Assembly: GCA_027186245.1 (NCBI GenBank)
Contig: CP114498.1
Coordinates: forward strand, 6,145,501 to 6,209,500
Origin: Coriaria nepalensis
Lineage: Eukaryota; Streptophyta; Magnoliopsida; Cucurbitales; Coriariaceae
DNA: 64,000 bases
Reading direction: 5' to 3'
The number at the start of each line of letters is the position of its first letter. Positions within the stretch are counted from its first letter, which is position 1. The notes under the pieces were generated by a model. That model made no database searches. It saw only the letters and a list, made by a program, of their open reading frames with translations, and had not been told where the DNA came from. The position numbers were made by a program, and so were the translations under genes. This document shows, piece after piece, positions 24,730 through 35,898 of this stretch.

Positions 24730-27100
24730 ATTTAGTGAGATTTCAAGAAAAATAATAAATTAAGAGTAACAGCTTCTATCAATTATAGCTATATGCCCAC
24801 ATATATCGACAAGTATTAGGCCACAACAACATTGTCAATCTCTCTCCACCACTAAATGAAAATTTGATTATTTTCAATTAGATAAGATTTTCAAGTTGAC
24901 ATTGATTCATAATTGAATGGATCTTGATAACTATCGCAATGTAACTTATTTATTCTCGTTCTATTGGTATAATCCAATCAACATTGCCAATGACAATTTT
25001 GATTGTTAACAAACCCTTTGTCTCTTAACGTTTTCAATTTTAAGACACTCTTATCATTTAAGTTTAAGACATACTAAAGTAATCCTTTAGAACCATGTCT
25101 AGAGAGAAAGATAATAATAAACATGTCCCTACGATTAACATTATAACTCTTATATTATTTTTGTTCATAGTTTGAGTTTATCCATTTTTATAATTTCCTC
25201 TACCTTTTAGTTTCTTCATATCAATTACAATGAGATGTTATCTAATACTGAAGTCAAGAAATCATTAGAAAAGTGGTTATCCTTAATAATGAACATGAGT
25301 GAAGTATCATCATGCTTCTTCTGAATAGGCTATAAATCTAATAATTCTGCTTTCCAATGTCCACTTCAAACCTCAAGAGAAATATTTTTCATCCTTGCAT
25401 GTCTTTAATCTTGCTAAGTCATCATTTAGTATGGATTTATATTTAAAAATTAGACATTCTAGCCTTTTTTTTATATATCTATTCATTCTAGCACATGTTC
25501 TCCAATTAAAATGCTTTTGGTCATGGTCATATTAAAGTATGCACTTGAGGTATTATACCTCTCATATTAATTATCCTTATCCCAAATCACATTTAGGTAA
25601 GCGATAATGTAAATAACTATTTATGTTGGTATTGTCTTTAATGCATATTGATGTAGTCATAAGCATAATGCACTGTGGCTAATCATCTTGGAATAACACT
25701 TTATCCGGAGTGGCTTTTATTCGGCATTCATTCTTTCTAAAAAAAGTGATCATGACCCCTTAATTCTACACATTTACAAGATGTTGTCTAAGAACAATTC
25801 TCAACTATCTTTTCTCAATTCTTGAAATTAGTCTCTACTAACTTGTATGTTCAAGAATCAAGCTCAACGAACAATTCGCCGTTGCATTCCTTCATAAGAG
25901 AATAACAAATAATAACATAGGTAATTTTGAAAATTAAATCGACTACTAAAATTATGAGTCTTTTTAATCTTTATTAAACTTTCACTATTTTATTGCAATT
26001 CACATTACCTTTTTATGTGAATCGGAAACAACTCTTTTCTCCTAATGGGTAAAGAACCCCCACATCAAATATTATTTATCCCACGCGTCGATAGTCAACT
26101 TAATAAACATGTAAGATAATGAAATAACTTTTGCAATTACATCACATATGACTCGTTTACTTGTCTTTAGAAAAACATGTTCCCACGTGCCCATAGCCAA
26201 CCATATCTTTTAGTTAAACTTATCCCAAAACATTTGTGTGACATAACAACTACTCGAACTAATATTCCCTATATGTCTATAGTAAAATATAGTTGAAATA
26301 TTATGATCACATGCATTTAAATAACAAATGAACTCATAGAAAATAAATCACTAACTCTTATGTGTCCATTACTAATTAAATGAATTATGAATCTCATTAT
26401 CCATAAATCATATCAATGTCTTATGATGCTCATTATGTGCTCATCTAAACATGCTTTAGATCTAACTTGTATGATTAACTATTATTCAAACAAGTCATGT
26501 TCATGCTTCATTGATCAAACTAGCATATCAATCACTTTAAAGAATATTTTTCTAGTCATTTTCATTTTCAAGTTTGATTTCTTTCAAACCAAGAAAATGT
26601 TTAGTGTTGAAAACAATTCTCCTAATTTAGAACTCATACCAATTCAAGAGACTCAATCATATAAGAAAATTTTAATTCCAATAACAATTTCATGAATTAA
26701 ATATTCTTATATATTTCTACATCGGTAATCTTTGAACATTTCAAAATTTTTCATTTTCATGAAAAATTTACACTTTAAAAACACTATAACATTTAATTTT
26801 TCAAGTTAAATTATTTTTATTCCATGAATAATTAACACTTTATAAACACTTTGTAACATTTAATTTTTCCAAGTCACATAATTTTAAACTAAGTGTTTTA
26901 ATTTCAAAACAATTTTGAAATTAATCTGACAATTAAACTATCATAAAAATCAAGCAATCAGATATTTTTAGACATTCTAAGAATTCAAAAAATCATCAGG
27001 CCCACTCTTAGCGCGACACAATGCGTTGAAATACATCAGGCCCACGTATGATGCTTAGACAGCAGCCCCGCTGCTTGATAGCAGATAGCTGGATGTTGCA
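24730..27100. other. Intergenic AT-rich DNA, no gene recognised
   Basis: No believable frame is seen; the 102-codon frame at 26387-26695 has no family signature. Near 26755-26880 a block of about 70 bp (ACACTTTAAAAACACT ... ACATTTAATTTTTC) is present twice in tandem. The pair CCCACGCGTCGATAGTCAAC and CCCACGTGCCCATAGCCAAC (about 26085 and 26185) suggests an older degenerate repeat. Confidence 0.5.
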
Positions 27101-27330
27101 TGCTATATCATACAACAGCGGACAATGACTACCACCATGAATAGGGGAAGTACTGCCCGCTCCTCCAACTCCATAATGGTGGTCCGAAAATCATATTTAT
27201 GGGCCTTTGTGCGAGTTCGAACCGGTGATTTTTTCAGCAACATTAAACAACTCAAATCCCATGGAAAAGAAAAAACTAAGCATTCAAGCAACATGAAAAA
27301 TTGATTGAATCAACCACAAACATTTTTGGA
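27100..27330 (-). mobile_element. Leader region downstream of the copia copy C primer site
   Basis: On the minus strand this lies right after the primer binding site of the LTR at 27353-29495, where a copia leader would be. It is less AT-rich than its surroundings. The 63-codon minus frame here shows no gag motif. A T-loop-like GTTCGAACC is present, but there is no tRNA around it. Confidence 0.35.
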
Positions 27331-27352
27331 ATAGCCCAAGGTTCTGATAAAA

Positions 27353-29495
27353 CTGTAAGTCGTTGAATCTTCGCTTATTTAAAGTGGAATGCTATATTCG
27401 AAACATAATTTTTGATTATCTGCTTCTCAGACTACAACTCAAGATCACAAGTTATACTTTTGATGAATAGTTCATCTAACCGGAAATTCATGTAATATTC
27501 TAATCCAAGAAATAAAGTAGAAAAAGAGAATAAGTAAGAGATAGGATTTATATCGAGCCCTCAACTTAGTAAAGACCAGTTGAATGCCTTAATAACTGCC
27601 ACCCATCGCTAGAAATCGCCGTTGTCGCTAGAAAAAGTTATTGGAATCTTTTTGGTTCTAAGAGTCGTCACCCAGCTTTTATTCTTAATCCATACGAACA
27701 AATTACCTTTGGTTTAATTTCAAATCACAAGCTCAACACATGAGCATATTGATTAATTACTTGGAGAGAAGGGAAAAAGATGAGAGAAATTTTTTTTCTC
27801 TCTAATAATGGGGTTGGGTGCCTAGGGTTAGAAGGAAGGCGGGAACCTCTTCCTTATATAGGTCTTTGAGTCCTAGGCCTATTTCCCGTGGGTACAAAGT
27901 ATGTTTCATTTAATGAACGCTCAGGAAATAAAATCAGGCATTTTATGTCATACATAATTCTGGTTTTTTCAACAACTTAATTTTATATCTAACGTAATCC
28001 AAATTGTTTATCCAACTGCTCAGTAAAATTCAAAGACAATTTATGCCTTGGCCCAATAGCCTGATTTAGCCTATTAACTCTTTCATAACAAATCGGGTTT
28101 TCTCTTTAACTGGAAAAATCATACTGGACTTAAATTTATTAAGTCTCTATTTAATGAACTTATTTAGTCAATTTACTATTTTTTCAAATTAATTATTTAA
28201 TTTCTAATCAAATCTAAATTTACTTTAAATATGCTAGTAGTGCGGATGTGATATAGACTTAACAAATTAAACTAATTAATGATTTAACTCTTAAATCAAG
28301 TTTTCTAAGAACAAGTAAAATTTCTCCAAATATGATTTCAATCAAAATCCTTCATCCTTATATGTGTGATCGAATAGGTTCTATATTTCGTCAGTAAATG
28401 GATCCCACAATAACTTGTGAGTTTTATCCAATCTAAAGATTAAACTGTTTACCCTTAAACTAACTTTTAAGTGAAATAGTTTAGTCGATCATGTACATGA
28501 TCAATTAACTTAAACCACCAAGCCTGAGTTGGCCTCTAGCAAGGCATATAGACTACCCATGAAACGAGAAGTAGTTTGGAACATCCAAAAGAACATTTGG
28601 TGATTATTACTATATTAGACTGATCCTTCGATCTATGTCGTAGTCCTAATTAGTCGTAAGACATGGTTTAACTATTAAACTGTACTAGACTGACTATATG
28701 AATCATGTTAGTCCTTATGTAACCAAACAATGGATTTATAGAAATTCTTTTCATACCATACTACCTTGTGTACGAATTTTTGTTGTATAAAGGTACATCA
28801 CTCATAGAACTCTTCCTCTAATATAGAGATGATAGATCTCATTTTATCATTCTACAGACTACTAGTACAAGAATACATGCCCAACTTTTTAGTAACCCTT
28901 AAACTAGGGTCACATTTAGTAATGTCAAAGTATGATATCTTATACGTCTATATTGTAATAATCTTTCGTCTTAGAATCAAAAGTACAATAACCACTTGAC
29001 AAGCCTCATCAACAGTCAATATTATAATCATTGGAACTTGTCTTGTGATCGCATTATGTGATTAAGTCTCTATCAATCACCTACATGCATATCTCGATAT
29101 TCTTTTATATCAATGATTATGAGAATATCATTATTCTCTCTCGAAGATAATGCATGTAATAGTATTTTCAGATTGTCATTATCCCATAATGATAATGATA
29201 ATGATTATGAACAATTTGGATCTTAGACGTTGAACTATTTGGATATCACTGAACGTGATCACTATTACAGTTCCAAGTACATATCTAAGACCCAAAAATC
29301 TATCAGATATACCATAAAATCAATATGCATACAATGTCATTTCCAATATAATGATAATTAATGTAATAGACTAAATGTTTATTTAAATACAAAGTATTTG
29401 TTTAGTTGATAACTTATACAAATCAAGACTAATTTACATAAGTAAATGATCTTATCGAATCAAAATTGATTGACTAGACGGGCATTATAATTTCA
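27353..29495 (-). mobile_element. Copia 5' LTR, copy C (about 2.1 kb), with primer binding site
   Basis: On the minus strand the element starts TGAAATTATAATGCCC at 29495 and matches copies A and B. It has a TATA-like CTATATAAGG (about 27860), followed by a leader with CCCATTATTAGAGAG. It ends just before TTATCAGAACCTTGGGCT (27350-27333), a good variant of the copia initiator-Met primer site TGGTATCAGAGC. This makes it a 5' LTR read on the minus strand. Gag and pol do not follow, so the element is truncated or was separated by later events. Confidence 0.7.
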
Positions 29496-29499
29496 CAAG

Positions 29500-30560
29500 G
29501 TGCGAGCAAAAGTTCATGACCAAAAGTTTGATGAGAATGATGAAAATTATGAATTTATGTTTACTATATTTTTCTTTAAAATGTAATGGAGTCACTAATG
29601 AATTGGACACATGCATTGCAAAGAAATTATCAAGATATTGGGAATGCTATGGGATTAGTATGAGTGTGCAAAGATCAATTGCAACATGTGAAAGAGTATG
29701 GATAGGATGCATTTTTAGAAAAAGTGTCAACATCTTGTGAAGAGCACGAAATTAAAAATTCACAAATTGAAGACCTTATTCCAACTCTTGGGCATCCCAA
29801 ATATAGAGAAGAGAAAAGAACTTAGTTTCATCATTTATACATGGAAGACTTTTGCCATGTTTAAGATATTGCTACTCATGAATTGAATAATCATATGAAA
29901 ATAAAGCCAAACAGTCCCCTTTATTTTTCTCTTCATTTTTCTTTATTTTTATTTTTATTTTATTCCTTTTTATTCTCACACTCTCTCTCAATTTCATATC
30001 TCAAAATTGAGTATTATTTATAATATTATTAATTAAAATTGATCATCATTAAATTTTTTTTACACCCTCAAAAAAAGCTCAAATTTAATTTTTCGTCTTA
30101 GGCCACAAAAACCATTGAGCCGGCCTGGCAACTATATGTAATTTATTGTATCATCAAACCAATCTTTCTTCTCAAAAAACCAAAAAACAAAAAAAACGAA
30201 TATGTAATGTGAGAGCTTCCTTACAAACCCTATTGACCTATCTTTGGGCTAAGAAGAAAAATAAAGTTAGTTTTATTTACTAGTTTGCGTAAATGACGTT
30301 TTAACTCACTCAATTATATGTTTTTAATAATTTACTATCAAATACCATCAAAATCTATGTCTGACTCCTAAACAATATATTACAGTTTTGACTATTTACC
30401 TTCTTGAAGGGTATCGAAACTCAAAACTCAAAACTCAAAATGTCATTGATATATTTTCTATTTTTAAATTTATTTTCTATTTCTATCTCATCACTCACTA
30501 CTACCCACCCACCTCTATACTGTTATCACTAACTTTAGTATTAAAAATATTTAATTTCTT
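29500..30560. other. Intergenic, no gene recognised
   Basis: A 74-codon plus frame at 29516-29740 carries no motif that I know. The rest is AT-rich, with TTTATTTTTATTTTTATTTT near 29945 and AAAACCCAAAAAACAAAAAA-type tracts near 30180. Confidence 0.45.
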
Positions 30561-30639
30561 TTGTTAAATGAGCGCGCGAAACTCCTCCATTTTTGGGAAC
30601 AATTTTATGTTTATTTATATTGATTTATTTATTAACTTT

Positions 30640-31221
30640 TCCAGAACAAATCACGATTCACCATTACAACACAACCTTTTCTGTCACTCTCTTATCACAT
30701 CATCTCCTTCATACTGCAGTTTTTACTGTTCATATTTTCCGTCTCACACTCTTTCTCAGTTTCCTTCATACTTTCTTCTGGTTCTCTCTCTCTTCTCTAG
30801 GAGTCTCCTAAGGTAATCCTTTTCCATTCAATACTGCAGTTTCTTTTTCATTGTTTTCATTGATCTAAATTCTTGCTTTCTCTCACGGTAGAACTAATCC
30901 AAATTCGATTACTTTTATTTTTTTCACTATTAATTATGTTTCGATATGATCTTGTTATGAATTGGTTCTAAGATTTTGTTAAACCCGTGATGAAATGATA
31001 CCAAAGTAAAAAAGGAACCAAAACAAAGTTAATAATTTATTTATTTATTATTGGGTTGTGGTTTTTTTTTTTTATAAACTAATTAATAATTTAATATAAT
31101 CCTCGTTTGTCTCACTTCCGAATTTTTTTTGTTGGAACACGTTCATTATTTTTTTTATTCATTATTTTTAAGTAACATTTTTTGTGCCTGTCCTTACATT
31201 AAAGCGATTAATCCAATGCAG
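30640..31221 (+). promoter_or_regulatory. Probable 5' UTR exon and leader intron of the acidic-protein gene
   Basis: A CT-rich leader (TCTCACTCTTTCTCAG, TCTCTCTCTTCTCTAGG) ends at a donor-like AAG|GTAATCC at 30812. An acceptor AATGCAG at 31221 lies 35 bases before the ATG at 31257. The intervening 409 bases are T-rich and look like an intron. The promoter itself is not defined. Confidence 0.45.
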
Positions 31222-31256
31222 CAGTGACTGTGGTCATCAGTTTCAGCTCCTGCAGC

Positions 31257-32234
31257 ATGGGATTCGGTAAAAGAGGAGATCACTCTCATTCTCAAACAAA
31301 GATTAACAAGTACAACAAATTAGTGCAAGAAGCAGAAGCAGAAGAAGAAGACATCGATCTTTTTCATACACAATTTGCTGAAGACGATGAATCCATGATG
31401 TGGCTGTCTGGCTCTTCTTCTTCTTCTTACTTTCATTTCTCTGTGGATGAATGGTTGACTTCATGGCTATCTTTGTACTTAGATTCTTACCTTTTTCTAG
31501 GAAAAGTAATTACTATAAACCCTACAGCAAAAGATGCAGAGAAGAAGGATTCACAGAAACAGTATCGTTCAATGGAAGAAGAAGCAACGGATGCAAATGA
31601 TTTCCTAATTTCTGAATTGGACAGGAACAATTTCTGGGAGTCTTTAGTTAATCTCGAAAACGAAGCTTCTGAGTTGATTTCTGAGGATTCTGAATTGGCC
31701 TACTTTGATTGTTTCAAGTATGGTTTTCTAAGCCCATCTCATATTGATAATACTTGCTCAGCTTCAAGCTGGACAAGTACTGAGATAGAAGATTTGGAAG
31801 AAGTTGACAATATTATTGATAATGAACCGCTTTTCTGGCCATTCGATCAGAAATTCGATTGGGATAATATCGAGGAAGAAGATTCGGATTGTTTTCCCAT
31901 GTCGCCTCGAAAGGACATTATAAGAACTAATGTAATAACAACTCCTCCGTCTACTAGTTCCAAAGTTGTTGGATTAATTACACAGCATGGTGGTAAGAAT
32001 AGAATGGGTGTCAAAGAAGGGTGTAAGAGAAGTTTAGTCTTCCCTTCAAGTTTGTGCAAATTGACAAATAATTCAGTGAAAATTGCTAGAGGTAATGTAG
32101 ATTCCTTAGAGGAGGAAGACTTTGCATCAAATTATGATGAAGTTCCAATTGAGACATTATTGGGGCTATGTGAATTTGATGGCCATGAAGGGGTTGATTT
32201 TGAGTTTGACAACACTATTTTTTTTCTTTCTTGA
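31257..32234 (+). CDS. Unrecognised acidic plant protein
   Basis: An open frame of 325 codons from the first ATG (MGFGKRGDHSHSQTK), much longer than chance in this AT-rich DNA. It is acidic, with Glu/Asp runs (EAEAEEED, IEDLEEVDNIID, NIEEEDSD, DSLEEED). It has Ser-rich and Pro/Ser/Thr stretches and a C-terminal block EVPIETLLGLCEFDGHEGV that looks like a conserved short motif. A Trp/Leu-rich patch lies near residues 55-75 (WLTSWLSLYLDSYLF). The DNA there has a TTTTTCTAG|G acceptor-like site, so part of it could be intron and the true protein shorter. I do not recognise the family; nuclear or scaffold roles would be guesses. A longer frame exists upstream only from a GTG. Confidence 0.65.
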   Translation: MGFGKRGDHSHSQTKINKYNKLVQEAEAEEEDIDLFHTQFAEDDESMMWLSGSSSSSYFHFSVDEWLTSWLSLYLDSYLFLGKVITINPTAKDAEKKDSQKQYRSMEEEATDANDFLISELDRNNFWESLVNLENEASELISEDSELAYFDCFKYGFLSPSHIDNTCSASSWTSTEIEDLEEVDNIIDNEPLFWPFDQKFDWDNIEEEDSDCFPMSPRKDIIRTNVITTPPSTSSKVVGLITQHGGKNRMGVKEGCKRSLVFPSSLCKLTNNSVKIARGNVDSLEEEDFASNYDEVPIETLLGLCEFDGHEGVDFEFDNTIFFLS

Positions 32235-32810
32235 TTACTCAAATCTCTCTTTTAATTAATTAATTTGTTTTTTTTTAAGCCTAGCTAGCGGTGTTCTTAC
32301 ATGAATCCAGTATTGTACTTACATATTTCGAAGTTAGGATAGGATTTTTGTCATACTTTCGATGTAAATGTATAATTTAATCGTGTATCATGTAACCTAG
32401 TTTAACAGCTGCACAAATACTCAAAAGAATTCTCCCGAAAATTATATCATATAGAGAATCCTTAAGTCGTAACTTTTTTCCTTTTTCTTTTTTCTCTTTT
32501 AACCATACAAGCGAAAACATCTAATTTTGTGTACTAAATTTTAGTATACTGAAGAGATAGTTATATGTTGTAATTTATTCACAAGATTAATGCAATATTA
32601 ACCTGAGTATAAATGTAACATGATTTTATTGATCGGTAAAATAACATGCTACGAAGCTTTTTACATATAGCACATATATATATATAGATATCCTGATATG
32701 CTACTAACAAAGAAATTCTAAATATGGAATTAACAAATATCCTGATATAATGCTGCTATTTATTAAGTCAACTGCTTGATTTGTGCTATTGCAATTGATT
32801 TCCAGCTCCA
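32235..32810. other. 3' flank of the acidic-protein gene, AT-rich
   Basis: It contains the likely 3' UTR (T-rich, TTAATTAATTAATTTG) and then AT-rich DNA with a short (TA)n near 32680. No other feature was seen. Confidence 0.45.
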
Positions 32811-32819
32811 GATATATCA

Positions 32820-33472
32820 CTGATTGACTCATTCCTTACACGCCCCCGCTAGATGGAGGTGTCATCGGCATGTCCTATTTTGTTATGTACAAGAACTGTT
32901 CTTGGCCTTAATCTTGTGTATGAATGAGAAGGTCAACCAATTGATCTTGTGTATGAACATGGAGAACCTTCAGTTGGCCTTTTTGAACAAGATTGCGAAT
33001 GAAATGTGAATCAATTTCAATGTATTTCATCCGAGAATGATTAATCAAGTTGAAACTCAGATGAGTTGGACCTAGGTTGTCATAGAAGAGTCGGTGAGCC
33101 ATGAAATGGAAAACCCAATTCACTCAAGAAAGACTTTAACCAAACTGTTCCGAGGCTGTGAGGGTGAGAGCTTGGTATTCTACTTTAGTAGATGACAAGG
33201 CAATAGCTCGTTCCTTTTTATAGCTCTATGAGATGGGATTAGAGCCCAAACAAATGATATAAGTAGACGTGGAACTCTAATCATCAAGATCTCCGGCCCA
33301 GGCAGCATCCAAGACTGCATAGAGAGTAGGAAAGTAGACTTTCTCATAAGAGGGCCATGAAAAATTGTGTTTTTCAAGTACTAGAAGTGACATTTCGTGG
33401 CTGTCCGATTGATGATTCTTGGCTTAATGATAAGTATTGTAAACCACCAATGACCTACTGGTATGTAGTGCT
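32820..33472 (-). mobile_element. Copia remnant 1, RNase H half (minus strand)
   Basis: The minus strand reads the late part of copia pol. IGGLQYLSL-type sequence lies near 33420, then an AWAGDLDD-like block (about 33290), LGSNPIS (about 33240) and the RNase H end at 32908-33123 with HSRMKYIEIDSHFIRNLVQKG and HTQDQLVDLL. It contains stops. It is the downstream half of the element whose RT half lies at 34932-35898; the solo LTR at 33473-34926 separates them. Confidence 0.85.
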
Positions 33473-34926
33473 TGTTGGGTATGGTACCTTGAAAATATAT
33501 GATGAGTATTATTTTATGAAATTAATAAAAGTAATATTTTTTTTATATAATTATTGTGAATGTATTATTATTAAATAATGTGTTTAAATATTAGAAAATT
33601 TCAAATTCATTTATGTGACTATAATCTTGTATTGGTACGAGAAGATTAAAATTATAGATAATGAATTAAATTATTTGTAACATATTAAAGTATGAAATTT
33701 TTAATTGATAGTTATTAGTACGGTCTGTTAGCATTGTGAATGCAAGATATCTAGATCCGGTTCACTGATGTAGATAGACATCTTAGTGGAGGTATTATAT
33801 ATAATTTGATTATATAGAACAAAACCCGATATGAATTAATTCTTTATTAAGATATCATTTTCCATAAAGAATTCTATTCATATCTATAGATTATCATATG
33901 CAGATTAATTTGAATCCTGAGTAGTCATGAACTCTTTATGTCAAATGGATCTTTTGGAATACTCATCACGGTTTTTTTGTAAAATAGGTTAAAAACTTTT
34001 GTTTTGGAGATTCATTGAGATAAGTGATTGGAAACGTGATTTACATAGATAGAATCTAAACATTCTTTATAGAAGACTGTATGTTGGTTTTCTTGAGAGA
34101 TAATTATGGAACTGAATGGTTTTGAGCTCAAATTTATAATTAAGTTATAAATTGACCGTTCACTAGTAGATTAATGATACTTAAGAATAAAAAAATAATT
34201 AGAGAGGTAAAATAGTAATTTTAACCAGCTCTAATTATTAATCAATTATTGGAAGATTAGATTACATGTAATGATAATATCAATGGACTACTAGTAATTG
34301 CTAAGTAATATGTTCTATAATTGCAAGGGTGCAATCCTATATTTTTAATAGAATAATATTGGGATTAATAAATTAGATTAAAGAGTTTAATTAATAATCC
34401 AATTTATTATATCTTGGAATCATATGTGTATGGTCCTCATGTCGCCTCTATAAAATATTGTATGGAATAAGAATGATAGAAGTTAAAAAAATGACTTATT
34501 TGCAAGAAAATAGTTTTCTGTGGCAAATTTATAATTGTTAGATAATTAGTATTAATTAATTATAAGATGTATTTTAAATGATGAATTTCGAAATTCGTCT
34601 ATTAAATAATAATATATTTGATTTTGAATTAAATATGTTATATATTATATTAAATTGATATGATATATTAATATAATATTAAAATTAGGTAAGTGAAATT
34701 TAAATTAGTTTAAGAAATTAATTTAAAATTTAAATAAAATTGATTTGATTCAAAATAGATTAGATTCTATTTTAACTAAGATTTGAAAATATTTGACTAA
34801 ATCAAATATATCATTGGAACTAAATTAATCGCTTTTGCTAGGAAATGTTTTTTATATAAATTTTTGTTATACAGTGGCACTAAATTAATCGCTTCCGCTG
34901 TAAAATTTTAAATCTGTTTTCCAATA
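33473..34926 (+). mobile_element. Solo LTR (1454 bp) with 5-bp target duplication
   Basis: It begins TGTTGGGTATGG and ends TTTTCCAATA. The flanks are GTGCT at 33468-33472 and GTGCT at 34927-34931. The end was probably CA and is now TA. A TATA-like CTCTATAAAATATTG lies at about 34446. There is no internal coding sequence, so this is one LTR left after recombination. Joining the flanks through one GTGCT brings the split minus-strand copia reading frame back together, which independently supports both borders. The interior is AT-rich, and 34840-34910 contains two copies of an ACTAAATTAATCGCTT(C/T) block. Confidence 0.85.
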
Positions 34927-34931
34927 GTGCT

Positions 34932-35898
34932 ATCAAATGATGAAGCTCCATCATTGACATAAAGATGAATCGAAGTGGACAAGGGAGTATTAACATCTTG
35001 AGCAGCATCCATTTGAGCCTTCCAGAGCTAGTCTCTAATGTATTTGGGTTGAGTGAGAAATAGCCCCTCTTACGTATTGATTACCTCTATCCTAAGAAAG
35101 TAGTTAAGAGGTCTCACGTCTTTCTAGTAAAGGCTATGAAGATAGAGTCAGTTCTAGTAATAATTAAATCATCGACATATAACAAAATATTATCTGTAAT
35201 CTTTTTTGGGCGAAACATAAATAATGAGGAATTAGAAGTAGAGTTTAGAAAATCGAGTAAGTAGATTTAAGGGAAAAATATTATGCATATGGTGTCTGTT
35301 TCAAGCCATATAAAGTCTTTCATAAGTGACAGACATGATCAGGTCATCTAGTATCTTTTTACCCCGACAGTTGGCACATGTAAACTTCATCTTCGATTGT
35401 ACTATGTTGAAATGCATTATTGACATTCATCTTCCTTAATGTCCAGCCATGCATCACAACAATAGACAACACAAGTTAAATATTAGATGATCTCACAACA
35501 GGACTAAAGGTCTCTTTATAATCTAATCTCGGTGAGTAAAAGGCATTTATCCCCTAAGCGAGTTTTAAATATGTCAAAACTACCATCCGACTTCCATTTG
35601 ACTCTAAATATCCACTTACAATCCACAACATTTTGATTGGAAGGTTGAGGAACTAGGTCCTAAGTGTCGTGCTTATAAGAACAGTGAGTTATTGGGACAT
35701 GGTAGTGTGCCATTAAGGGTCATGGATTGCATCTCTCACACTATTAAGTTCTAAGGAAGGAAGCAAATGATGTTTAGAAACAAAGTGTAGTTGCTTAGGT
35801 TTGAAAAATTTGTTCACCCCTCTAGTAGTCATCGTGTGGGATCTGGTGGGTGAAGGTGTTGTGTTTATGGTTATTTTTGGTAGGGAAGGTGAGATATG
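34932..35898 (-). mobile_element. Copia remnant 1, RT half (minus strand)
   Basis: On the minus strand, from 35898 downward, the order is: a TRSHTMTTRG linker, VNKFFKPKQLHFVSKH, WHTTMSQ, a GCKWVFRIKR-like block, LDYKETFSPVV (about 35520), LRKMNVNNAFQHSTIEDEVYM (about 35420), KTLYGLKQT (about 35310) and IIFCYMSMI (about 35190). This is a Retrofit/Ale-type copia RT with stops and shifts. It is cut at 35899 by the LTR end of another copia element and on its other side by the solo LTR. Confidence 0.85.

Noticed and set aside
27205..27225. GTTCGAACC, a T-loop-like word suggesting a tRNA or SINE
   Set aside because: No acceptor stem, D-arm or anticodon arm at the right distances on either strand.
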